Assembly (NCBI RefSeq): GCF_028622875.1
Contig: NZ_CP117709.1
Coordinates: 6,885,001 to 6,949,000 of the forward strand
DNA from: Streptomyces sp. MMBL 11-1
Lineage (GTDB): Bacteria; Actinomycetota; Actinomycetes; Streptomycetales; Streptomycetaceae
DNA length: 64,000 nucleotides
Direction of reading: 5' to 3'
A model generated the notes under the pieces. That model worked only from the letters and a program-made list of their open reading frames with translations, searched no databases and was not told the origin of the DNA. The stretch's first letter is position 1; every line of letters begins with the position of its first letter. This document shows positions 1-7,402 of this stretch, in pieces. The translations under genes were made by a program, and so were the position numbers.

Positions 1-832
1 AGAACGAGGCGTACTGGTTGGGCGGGAAGACGGTGTCGCCCCAGGCGTTGCCCATCATGATCGCCGCGCCGTTGGCGTTGATCCGGTCCAGATACGTGGC
101 GGGGGAGCGCTTCTTCCCCCAGGCGATCATCTCCGGCTCCTTCTCCAGACGGGAGCCGAGGAAGTCCTCCAGCGTCTGCGTCAGTTCGTCGCCGGGGCGG
201 CCGGTGACCAGACCCGCGCCGCCGAGCAGGGCGGCGGCCTGGAGGTGCTGGGTGCGACCGCTGTAGATCGAGTCGATCAGGTCGGCCCAGCCGCTGAGCG
301 CGGCCACCGCCTTGACGCGCGGGTCTTGCCCGGCCGCCAGCAGGCTGATGCCCGCACCGTAGGAGACGCCGCCCATGCCGATGCGGTCCGGATCGGCGGA
401 GGTGCGCTGGAGCGCCCAGTCGATGACGGCGGAGGCGTCCGCGATGTCCGGCGGTCCCGCGACCTCGATCTCCCCGCCCGAGAGCCAGAAGCCGCGCGAT
501 GTGTAACTCACCACGACGTAGCCGGAGTCGGCGAGCTTCTGGGCCTGGGCCAGATACTCGATCTGCGGCATGGCCCAGCTCGTCGGGAACACGATCAGCG
601 GATGCTTCGCCCCGGCCGCCGCCCCGGCGGGCGTGAAGACGTTGCCCTTCAGGGTGACGCCCCCGGAGCCGGGGATGTCGTGGAACGTCAGGCCCTGGGC
701 GGTCGTGCCCGCGGGTGCGGTGCCGGGGGCCGCCGTCGCGGCCGGGGCGGCGCCGAGCGCGGCCCCGGCGAGCAGGACGACAGCGGTGGTGATCGAAGCG
801 GTGGTGCGCGGTGCCGGTTTCGGACGTGCCAC
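1..832 (-). CDS. secreted alpha/beta hydrolase, S15/CocE-like (C-terminus outside window)
   Basis: The protein reads in from the left edge, so only its first ~277 residues are seen. I chose the GTG at 832 because GAGGAG lies just upstream on the minus strand. The N-terminus is a clear Sec signal peptide: a basic start (ARPKPAPR), a hydrophobic stretch rich in A/V/L and an Ala-rich cleavage region near residue 35. The mature part shows the alpha/beta hydrolase layout, with a G-V-S-Y-G nucleophile elbow (Ser157) of the kind found in X-Pro dipeptidyl-peptidase (S15)/CocE enzymes, followed by a cap region. It probably hydrolyses an ester or peptide bond outside the cell; the substrate cannot be told. 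It is separated from the peptide cluster by the L,D-transpeptidase gene and is probably a flanking gene. The catalytic Asp and His lie beyond the window or were not located. Confidence 0.85.
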   Translation of the reverse strand, partial: MARPKPAPRTTASITTAVVLLAGAALGAAPAATAAPGTAPAGTTAQGLTFHDIPGSGGVTLKGNVFTPAGAAAGAKHPLIVFPTSWAMPQIEYLAQAQKLADSGYVVVSYTSRGFWLSGGEIEVAGPPDIADASAVIDWALQRTSADPDRIGMGGVSYGAGISLLAAGQDPRVKAVAALSGWADLIDSIYSGRTQHLQAAALLGGAGLVTGRPGDELTQTLEDFLGSRLEKEPEMIAWGKKRSPATYLDRINANGAAIMMGNAWGDTVFPPNQYASF

Positions 833-984
833 GGGGTCACTCCTCACGCGTGTCAGTGCAAAGTGACCCGACGGTAACCCTGATTGTTTACCGCTGGTAA
901 CTATCGGGTGCGTTGCGTGAGGGTAACGATTGTTGGACGGCGCGTCAGTAGGGCTCCGGCCCCGGAACGGACGCTACCGGGCCG

Positions 985-2157
985 CTACAGCGCACTCTTG
1001 GCCGCCCAGTCCTCCCACGAGAGGTTCCACGCGCCGTATCCGTTGCCCTCGGCGACCGTGCCCTTGGCCTGGGTGCCGGTCATCTCGAACGGGTCGCCCA
1101 CCCGCACCTGTCCGTACAGGGCGGCGGCGTCCGCGTCGCTCATCCCGACGCAGCCCGAGCTCCGGTTGGCCTGACCGAAATAGCCCGCGTTCCACGGGGC
1201 CGCGTGCACGTACATCCCGGACCAGGTCAGCCGCATCGAGTAGTCGACCATCTTGTCGTAGGCGTCGCCGAGGCCCACCGTCTCGGAGCGCATGTTGATC
1301 GTGCCCTCCTTCGACATCAGCACCGCCGTGCCCCGCCAGGACGCCTTCTCGCCACCCGGAGTGCCCGCTGACATCGGGATGTCCAGAACCTGCTTCCCGT
1401 CCCGGTGCAGGGCGAGGCGGGACCGGTCGAGGTCGACCTTGACCACCTGGGCCGCGCCGACCGTGAACGTCGTCGTGTAGTCGCGGACGAACCAGCCGCC
1501 GTCCGCACCCGTGTCGACCCCGTTCAACTGTGCGTCCAGGGTGACCTTCGTGCCGGGCTTCCAGTACTCCTTGGGCCGCCAGTCGACGCGGTCCTTGCCC
1601 GAGTGGTCCCGCAGCCAGCCCCAGGAGCCCTCGGTGTCGTTCGACGTCGAGACCTTCAGGGCCTTCTCGACGGCCGCCTTGTCCTTCACGGGGTGGTCGA
1701 AGACGACGGACAGCGGCTGCGCGATGCCCACGGTCGTGTCCTTCCCCGGGGCGAGGGAAAGCTTGTTGACCTTTTCGGCCTCGGCGGTGGCGAACACGGC
1801 CCGGTCGCTGCCGCCGTCCGTGTCCTTCGCCTCGACCGTGTACGCGGTGCCCGGCGCGGCGACCCGGTCGGAGGTCCAGGTCCGGCCGTCGGCGGATATC
1901 CTCCCGGCCAGCGCGCCGCCCTCACCGTCGGTCACCGACACCGCCTTCAGCTTCCCGTGAGCCAGGGTGACCTTAACCGGCCCGCCCGGGGCCGCGGCCT
2001 TGCCCGTGAGGTTCACCGAGACGCTGGTGGCGGGTGCCTCGGCGTCCCCGCCCACCGCGGTGGAGCCCGATGAGCCGCCCGAGCACGCGGTGAGCGCGGC
2101 GGCGAGCGGCGGACCCGGGGAGGAATCCGCCTCGCGTGTCGGCTCTCTGGAGGGCAT
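985..2157 (-). CDS. L,D-transpeptidase lipoprotein (YkuD/Ig-type, LdtMt2-like)
   Basis: A 390-residue cell-envelope enzyme expected to make 3-3 cross-links in peptidoglycan. A lipobox-like L-T-A-C (Cys25) precedes a Ser/Gly-rich linker, then Ig-like domains, then the YkuD catalytic domain. The region V-H-A-A-P-W (His318) to S-S-G-C-V-G (Cys336) matches the actinobacterial active site, and the tail (A-W-N-L-S-W-E-D-W) matches the conserved C-terminal motif of LdtMt2-type enzymes. Two oddities: the usual His before Gly-Cys is Ser here, and the stretch before the lipobox is short and weakly hydrophobic with charged residues close by, so the signal peptide looks damaged, mis-started or frameshifted. 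The ATG at 2157 has no good ribosome site. It faces away from the biosynthetic genes. It may be a flanking gene or a self-protection gene against a cell-wall-active product; nothing in the sequence decides this. Confidence 0.85.
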   Translation of the reverse strand: MPSREPTREADSSPGPPLAAALTACSGGSSGSTAVGGDAEAPATSVSVNLTGKAAAPGGPVKVTLAHGKLKAVSVTDGEGGALAGRISADGRTWTSDRVAAPGTAYTVEAKDTDGGSDRAVFATAEAEKVNKLSLAPGKDTTVGIAQPLSVVFDHPVKDKAAVEKALKVSTSNDTEGSWGWLRDHSGKDRVDWRPKEYWKPGTKVTLDAQLNGVDTGADGGWFVRDYTTTFTVGAAQVVKVDLDRSRLALHRDGKQVLDIPMSAGTPGGEKASWRGTAVLMSKEGTINMRSETVGLGDAYDKMVDYSMRLTWSGMYVHAAPWNAGYFGQANRSSGCVGMSDADAAALYGQVRVGDPFEMTGTQAKGTVAEGNGYGAWNLSWEDWAAKSAL

Positions 2158-2360
2158 CGATCGCGGAGGGCCGCAGAAGCGGCCGGGACGGTCGTCGACC
2201 GACGCGGTGCTGTCACCCGCGGCCCACGCCGTATGTGGGGGCGGGCGCGTAAAGGCTGCCTCCGCTCTGCCCCTGATACCGCCGATCAGCCGAGGGAAAC
2301 GTTCCTAGGGTGGAATTCCAAGGGGCTGCACAGGCGAATGAGCCAGTCAAGGAGTGAGCC

Positions 2361-3224
2361 ATGCGTACGCAGTTGATCAACAAGATCGAATTGGACCGGG
2401 AACGGCTGCTGGAGGATCTGGAGCGCAGCCTCGAGATCAACTTCGCGGAGCCTTATGACGAATTCGTCTGCGGCCGCCCCTGGAAGAGCGCCATGCTGAT
2501 GGCCCCGGGCGGCGGGGAAGGCGGAGTTCTGTCGGATTTCGACCATTCCAAGCGCACCGCGTTCACCGCGGACGGCGAGCGACTGCCGTATGTCCAGGAG
2601 ATCCTGAGCACGTACTTCAACCTCGAACACGTCACCTTCGTCCGGCTGATCGCGCTCAGCAACAGCGTGCTGATCCCGCACTGCGACTACGTCGAACTGG
2701 ACGACACCTCCAAGCAGCGTATCGCCCACCGCGTGCACGTGGTGCTCTCGACCGCCGAGGACGCCATGTTCAACGAGTCCGACTCGGTCTACCGGATGAA
2801 GGAGGGCGAGGTCTGGTTCATCGATGTCACCCGCCCCCACAGCGCCGGGGTGGTCGGCGACACGCGCCGGGTGCACCTGCTGATCGACGTCGCCGACGTG
2901 GACGACATCGAGGACCTGTTCACGTTCACGTGCGAGCTCTCCGGCGGTATCCCGGACGCCAACCTCTGTGACCGGCCCGCCCTGGGCGACGCGGAGCGGG
3001 ACGGCCTCCTCTCCCTCTCGTCGATCATCGACGAGGAGAACATGATGCAGATCATGGCGCTCGTCGTGAAGAAGCACTACCGCAAGGACGGCGGTCACAA
3101 CTTCGTGTGGAACACGATGAGCGAGATCGCCGCCCGCAGCGGCAACGAGGCCATCGTGAAGACGGTGGAGGACCTCTACCGGCACACGAACATCGCACGT
3201 TCCGAGTCCGCGCTCGCGAGCTGA
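2361..3224 (+). CDS. proline 3-hydroxylase-like Fe(II)/2-oxoglutarate dioxygenase
   Basis: A 287-residue non-heme iron oxygenase of the aspartyl/asparaginyl-hydroxylase fold, closest in layout to L-proline cis-3-hydroxylase. The iron ligands are H107-x-D109 (I-P-H-C-D-Y) and H160 (R-P-H-S-A-G), with R170 ten residues later to hold 2-oxoglutarate; H107 and D109 fall at the same numbers as in the characterised Streptomyces proline 3-hydroxylase. Residues from ~185 resemble the family's helical C-terminal domain (P-D-A-N-L, then a long helical region). The ATG is preceded by AAGGAG. This is the first gene of the cluster on the + strand. The likely role is beta-hydroxylation of a free or carrier-bound proline-like or aliphatic residue. 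Because neighbouring genes resemble a tyrosine-to-modified-proline route, a substituted proline is a possible substrate, but this is inference. Confidence 0.9.
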   Translation: MRTQLINKIELDRERLLEDLERSLEINFAEPYDEFVCGRPWKSAMLMAPGGGEGGVLSDFDHSKRTAFTADGERLPYVQEILSTYFNLEHVTFVRLIALSNSVLIPHCDYVELDDTSKQRIAHRVHVVLSTAEDAMFNESDSVYRMKEGEVWFIDVTRPHSAGVVGDTRRVHLLIDVADVDDIEDLFTFTCELSGGIPDANLCDRPALGDAERDGLLSLSSIIDEENMMQIMALVVKKHYRKDGGHNFVWNTMSEIAARSGNEAIVKTVEDLYRHTNIARSESALAS

Positions 3225-3500
3225 CGACGTCGCGCTTCGGGGGATGACCTGACAGGCCGGCCGGTTCTCCACCGCTCCCGGAACCCGCGCATCGCCGGCC
3301 CGCCCGCCGCGGGCGCCCACGGGCGGCTGCGCGTCGGCGGGCGTCCCCGACCTCGATCAGCGTTGCTCCACGCGGCGGCAGCGCGGCCATGCAGAGGCGA
3401 TGCGTCACCAACGCCGGACCCATGCGACGTGGACCTCGGGTGTACCTGACCGTTGAGATCGGGTGCCGTATCACGTTCTGGGCGATCTGACAGGGAAAAG

Positions 3501-3950
3501 ATGCCTTCTTTCCATCACATCGGTATACAGACAGCGGACCTGGACAACTGCCTGGACTGGTACCGGGACTATTTCGGCGCCCAGGAGAAATGGACGCTGG
3601 ACACATTCTCGGAGCTGACCATCAGTCGCCTTCCGGGCATCACCCGGCTGACCGAGGTGGAGATCGGGGATTTCCGGCTGCACCTGTTCGAGCGCACGGG
3701 GCATGACGAACGGCTGCCCGGCGGGAACACCGCGCAGTTCCAGCACACCTGCGTGGCGACGGCGTCACCCGAGGAACTCACCCGATGGCGCGACCGGTGG
3801 GTGGAGTTGTACGGCTCCGGGAGATACCGATTCGCCAGGCCGGATCAGCCCACGGACATCGTGACCGACGCGGACGGGATACAGAGCTTCTACACGTTCG
3901 ACGTCAATGGCCTGGAATTCGAGTTCACTTACGTGCCGGACGGTTCATGA
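3501..3950 (+). CDS. VOC-fold dioxygenase, possible L-DOPA extradiol dioxygenase (LmbB1-like)
   Basis: A 149-residue single-domain vicinal-oxygen-chelate protein. The metal triad is visible: H6 in F-H-H-I-G, H82 in F-Q-H-T-C and E139 in N-G-L-E-F, the usual beta-alpha-beta-beta-beta positions. The ATG at 3501 follows AGGGAAAAG; in-frame codons further upstream lack such a site. The gene overlaps the next one by ATGA, so the two are translationally coupled. The next gene resembles the tyrosine hydroxylase LmbB2, and single-domain VOC dioxygenases (LmbB1 type) act directly after it on L-DOPA in lincomycin, hormaomycin and pyrrolobenzodiazepine pathways. Pairing and size make an extradiol DOPA dioxygenase the best guess. 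A glyoxalase-like isomerase or a binding protein without catalysis would look similar, so the activity is moderately supported only. Confidence 0.85.
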   Translation: MPSFHHIGIQTADLDNCLDWYRDYFGAQEKWTLDTFSELTISRLPGITRLTEVEIGDFRLHLFERTGHDERLPGGNTAQFQHTCVATASPEELTRWRDRWVELYGSGRYRFARPDQPTDIVTDADGIQSFYTFDVNGLEFEFTYVPDGS

Positions 3951-4924
3951 ACATCAGCTACGACTCGATGTCGGCCGAGCTCGGCACACCGCCCGGCTGG
4001 GATTTCGGCGACTGCGCCTACGGCCTGGAACCCCTGCTGCTGCCCGAGCCCCTCGCCCCCGGGGACGACGCGCCCCCGCACCGGGCACCGTCCGGACTCG
4101 ATGTGGCGCGGCTGTGCCCGAGCCTGCTCGCCGGAGCGGCCACGGACAGGGCGGCGGCCCCGGCCCCGGCGCGGGAACCCGCGGGTGCGCAGGTCTACTG
4201 GTTCCGCTGGATCACCGGGCACCAGGTGTCCTTTCTGCTGTGGCGGCTGCTCGGCCAGCAGATGCGGGTGGCCTCCGGTTCGGTGGGCGAGCGCCGCACG
4301 GACGCCCTCGCGGCGATGACGGCGTACGTACGCGGCTACTGCGCGATGCTGCTCTACACGAGTTCCTGCCCGCGCGGCGTCTACGAGGGACTCATCAGGC
4401 CGTCGATGTTTCTGCAGCACCCGGGATTCAGCGGGACATGGGCACCTGACTTCGGCGCGGTCCGACCGCTGCTCCGCGGCCGGGGCGCCGCCCGATGGGC
4501 CGACAACCCGGTGGGGGCGCGACTGCGCCAGGCCGTCGCGGTGCATCACACGATCCACTCAGGGGTCGCGGCTCGACTGGTTCCCGGTGGGCGCTCCCTG
4601 CTCCAGGAGGCGACCCGAACCGCCGAGGTCCGCGGTCCGCGGATGCTCGGCACGCTCTACGACAACTACTTCCTGACGGTGCGCCTGCCCCAGTCGCCGC
4701 CGGAGATCCTCGCGCAACTCCTGCGTCGGCTCGAGGCGGTGGCGGTCGACCTGCGCGCCAACGGCCTCTACGACGCGGCCTACGACGAGGACCTGCCGGC
4801 GGAGCTGCGCGAGAACGACGTCGTCGAGTGCGGACGCGACGTACCCCGCGTGCTGCTCCGCCTCGCCGGCCACGCGGCCGGGCTCGACGCCGAGGCCCTC
4901 GGCGTGCAGTTGGAATCGGTGTGA
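3947..4924 (+). CDS. heme-dependent aromatic oxygenase, tyrosine 3-hydroxylase-like (SfmD/LmbB2 family)
   Basis: A 325-residue protein. The central and C-terminal parts match the pattern of the heme-dependent tyrosine hydroxylases: a W-I-T-G-H-Q helix (~88-93), R-G-Y-C-A-M-L-L-Y (~129-137), Y-E-G-L-I-R-P-S-M (~146-154) and a His-rich V-H-H-T-I-H-S-G (H200, H201, H204), where the axial heme ligand is expected. The HxxxC motif that binds heme covalently in SfmD is absent, so the heme is probably held non-covalently. The first ~80 residues are Ala/Pro-rich and poorly conserved. Its start overlaps the stop of the VOC gene. The expected reaction is peroxide-driven ortho-hydroxylation of L-tyrosine, or of a related phenol, to a catechol that the VOC enzyme could open. 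The family is assigned from memory of conserved motifs, so the exact substrate stays open. Confidence 0.85.
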   Translation: MNISYDSMSAELGTPPGWDFGDCAYGLEPLLLPEPLAPGDDAPPHRAPSGLDVARLCPSLLAGAATDRAAAPAPAREPAGAQVYWFRWITGHQVSFLLWRLLGQQMRVASGSVGERRTDALAAMTAYVRGYCAMLLYTSSCPRGVYEGLIRPSMFLQHPGFSGTWAPDFGAVRPLLRGRGAARWADNPVGARLRQAVAVHHTIHSGVAARLVPGGRSLLQEATRTAEVRGPRMLGTLYDNYFLTVRLPQSPPEILAQLLRRLEAVAVDLRANGLYDAAYDEDLPAELRENDVVECGRDVPRVLLRLAGHAAGLDAEALGVQLESV

Positions 4925-4937
4925 CAGGGAAGACGAC

Positions 4938-5822
4938 ATGCGTTACGGACTTCTGATCCTTCCGGACAGGCGCTGGTCCGAGGCCCGGCCCAACTGGGTG
5001 CGGGCCGAGGAACTGGGATTCGACCACGCCTGGACCTACGACCATCTGATGTGGCGGTGGCTGCGGGACAAGCCCTGGTTCGGGGCCGTGCCCACCCTCA
5101 CGGCGGCCGCGGCGGCCACCTCGCGCATCCGGCTCGGCACCATGGTGGCCAGCCCGACGTTCCGCCATCCGGTGACCTTCGCCAAGGAGCTGATGGCCCT
5201 CGACGACATATCCGACGGCCGGATCATCTGCGGCATGGGCGCGGGCACGGGCGCGTACGACGACACCGCGACGGGCGGCCGGCCCCTGCCGGCCCGTGAG
5301 CGGGCGGCCCGGTTCGCCGAGTTCGTGGAACTCACAGACCGGCTGCTCCGCTCTCCGGAAACGTCCTACGAGGGCGCCCACTTCACGGCGCGCGAGGTGC
5401 ACACGCGGCCCGGCTGTGTGCAGCGTCCCCGGCTGCCCTTTGCCGTGGCGGCCACGGGCCCCCGTGGCATGCGCCTGGCCGCCCGGTACGCCGACATCTG
5501 GGTGACGGCCGGCACCCCCGGCAACTTCGAACCGCGCTCCTACGAACAGCTGCTTCCGCTGTTCCGCAAGCAGGTGGAAGCCCTGGACGAGGCCTGTGCC
5601 GACATCGGGCGCGACCCGGCCACCATCGGCCGCCTCGTGCTGACCGGTGCCATGGTCGGTGGCGTCCTTGAATCGGCGGACTCCTTCGTCGACGCCTCGG
5701 GGGCCTTCGCCGAGATCGGCTTCACCGACATGGTGATCCACCAACCCCGCGAGGAGTTCCCCTACCAGGCGGACCGGGCGATCCTCGACCGCATCGCACC
5801 CCACCTCGGGACCGGCGCGTGA
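4938..5822 (+). CDS. luciferase-like (LLM) F420/flavin-dependent oxidoreductase
   Basis: A 294-residue TIM-barrel oxidoreductase. It opens with M-R-Y-G-L-L-I-L-P and E-E-L-G-F-D-H-A-W, has I-R-L-G-T-M-V and F-R-H-P near 80-100, L-D-D-I-S-D-G-R-I near 110, and V-A-A-T-G-P-R-G-M near 170, all typical of LLM-class enzymes using reduced F420 or FMN. It starts 13 bases after the heme-oxygenase gene and so shares its transcript. In 4-alkylproline pathways the last step is an F420H2-dependent reductase of this same family (LmbY/Apd6 type), which fits the two preceding genes. A flavin monooxygenase is the alternative. Which cofactor it uses cannot be settled from sequence alone. Confidence 0.88.
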   Translation: MRYGLLILPDRRWSEARPNWVRAEELGFDHAWTYDHLMWRWLRDKPWFGAVPTLTAAAAATSRIRLGTMVASPTFRHPVTFAKELMALDDISDGRIICGMGAGTGAYDDTATGGRPLPARERAARFAEFVELTDRLLRSPETSYEGAHFTAREVHTRPGCVQRPRLPFAVAATGPRGMRLAARYADIWVTAGTPGNFEPRSYEQLLPLFRKQVEALDEACADIGRDPATIGRLVLTGAMVGGVLESADSFVDASGAFAEIGFTDMVIHQPREEFPYQADRAILDRIAPHLGTGA

Positions 5823-5853
5823 AGCGGGGCGGACGACCGATCGCGGAAGTCCG

Positions 5854-7110
5854 ATGACCACGTCCGCACCCGTCCTCGCCGTGGTGGACCCCTATGGGCC
5901 GGGGGCGCTCATCGCCCCGGCGTTCCGCGAACACGGCTGGTCCTGCGTCGCCCTCACCACGGCGGACCGACCGCCGGGCCCGCTGGCCCACACCTGGCAG
6001 CCCACGGATTTCGATCACCACCTCGCGTTCACCGGAGACATCGCCGCATTCGGCCGACAGCTCGGCCGACTGGGCACCGTGGGCGTGGTGACCGGCCTCG
6101 AAACCGGAAGCGCCCTCACCGACGCGCTGTGCGCGCGCCTGCTTCCCGAGTACGCCAACCGCACCGAGCTGTCCGCGGCACGCCGGGACAAGTCGGCCAT
6201 GCAGCGCGTCCTCGCCCGCGCCGGTCTCGCCTCCCTGCGCCAGGTCCACACGCCGACATGGGCCGAGGTGGAGGACTGGCTGCGGGACACCGGGCTCGAC
6301 GACGCCCCCTGGGTGATCGTGAAACCGGCGCGCAGCGCGGGCGGCGACGCCGTCCGTCGTGTGCGTCCCGGCGACCAACTGCGCGCGGCCTTCACCATGA
6401 TGGCCGGGCGCCGCAACGCCCTCGGCGATGTCGAGGAGGCGGTCCTGGTCCAGGAGTGCGTACGGGGTACCGAATACAGCGTCGACACGTTCACGACCGG
6501 CGGCGTCCACGAGATCTGCGGCGTCACCCGCTGCACCAAGCGCTCCTCCGGCTCCGTGGTCGGCATCTACGACTCGGTCGAGTTCGTCGCCCCGGACGAC
6601 CCGGTGTGCGAGCAGCTCCTTCCCTACGCGCGCGGCGTGCTGGACGCCCTGGGCGTGCGGTTCGGCCCCATGCACGCGGAGATCATGCTGCGCCCCGAGG
6701 GACCCGTGCTCATCGAACTCAACCCACGGCTCGCCGCCGGCCAGATGGGCTTCCTGTCCGGTCTCGCGACCGGCCGCAGCCAGCTCGACCGCCTCGTCGA
6801 CTTCTTCCACGGCCGGCAGCACCGGAAGACGTCCGGCTATCGCCTGCTGCGCCATGTGATGTCGGTCTTCGTGACGGCACACCGCTCGGGCGTCATCCGC
6901 AACCCGGATTCGCTGAACGGCCTCGCGAAGCTGCCCACGGCGGTGCGCTCGACGGTGACCGTGCCCCCGGGCGGCCGGGTCCGGATGACCTCGGACGTGT
7001 TCTCGGTGCTCGGGCGGGTCGTGCTCGTCGACCGCGACCGCGACCGGGTGGAGCTCGATCGCCGACGTATCAAGCGTGTGGAGAGGGATCTGCGCATCGA
7101 ACGTGTCTAG
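5854..7110 (+). CDS. ATP-grasp ligase
   Basis: A 418-residue member of the ATP-grasp superfamily (carboxylate-amine ligases). After an N-terminal Rossmann-like domain (~1-110), the ATP-binding parts are visible: W-V-I-V-K-P-A-R-S-A-G-G (~150), V-L-V-Q-E-C-V-R-G-T-E-Y (~196-207), and the metal-binding M-H-A-E-I-M and L-I-E-L-N-P-R (~273-292). Such enzymes activate a carboxylate as acyl phosphate and join it to an amine. It is the last gene of the left + strand block and ends at a strong hairpin. It may form a dipeptide or amide for the peptide product, or modify the substituted amino acid made by its neighbours. The partner substrates are not deducible. Confidence 0.88.
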   Translation: MTTSAPVLAVVDPYGPGALIAPAFREHGWSCVALTTADRPPGPLAHTWQPTDFDHHLAFTGDIAAFGRQLGRLGTVGVVTGLETGSALTDALCARLLPEYANRTELSAARRDKSAMQRVLARAGLASLRQVHTPTWAEVEDWLRDTGLDDAPWVIVKPARSAGGDAVRRVRPGDQLRAAFTMMAGRRNALGDVEEAVLVQECVRGTEYSVDTFTTGGVHEICGVTRCTKRSSGSVVGIYDSVEFVAPDDPVCEQLLPYARGVLDALGVRFGPMHAEIMLRPEGPVLIELNPRLAAGQMGFLSGLATGRSQLDRLVDFFHGRQHRKTSGYRLLRHVMSVFVTAHRSGVIRNPDSLNGLAKLPTAVRSTVTVPPGGRVRMTSDVFSVLGRVVLVDRDRDRVELDRRRIKRVERDLRIERV

Positions 7111-7320
7111 GTCGTGTCCGCACAGTCTCGTCCGGCTCGCGACAGAGGGCGGACGACGGTACTTTGCGGACACTCCGCAGGCCCCCTGACCGCGGTGCCC
7201 CGACGGTCCAGGACCGCCCCTGCCCGAGCCCGTGAGCCTCGCCCGCCAGGCCACGGCCCCGACCCTGAGTGGCGGGCGCGTCCCTCGCTCCTGCCCTCGT
7301 CGACTTCCGCCGCCGGATTT

Positions 7321-7384
7321 CCGCAAGCCCTTCGGCCCGTGGCCACCTCTACGCGAGGTGGCCACGGGCCGAAGGGCTTGGCGG
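7321..7384. terminator. bidirectional hairpin terminator
   Basis: A perfect 26-bp inverted repeat (arms 7324-7349 and 7355-7380) with a 5-base loop (TACGC). CCG at 7321-7323 can pair on with CGG at 7382-7384 past one bulged base. It lies between the convergent ATP-grasp and NRPS genes and has no T-tract, as is usual for Streptomyces. Confidence 0.9.
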
Positions 7385-7402
7385 GGCGTGGGTGGCGGGC
7401 GC

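Noticed and set aside
245..877. Long + strand frame opposite the secreted hydrolase, and many similar frames elsewhere
   Set aside because: High GC gives long open frames opposite real genes; these are rich in Arg, Gly, Pro and Ala, lack ribosome sites and match no family.
2158..2360. Defined divergent promoters between the L,D-transpeptidase and the hydroxylase
   Set aside because: The gap must hold promoters, but I found no hexamer pair good enough to place.
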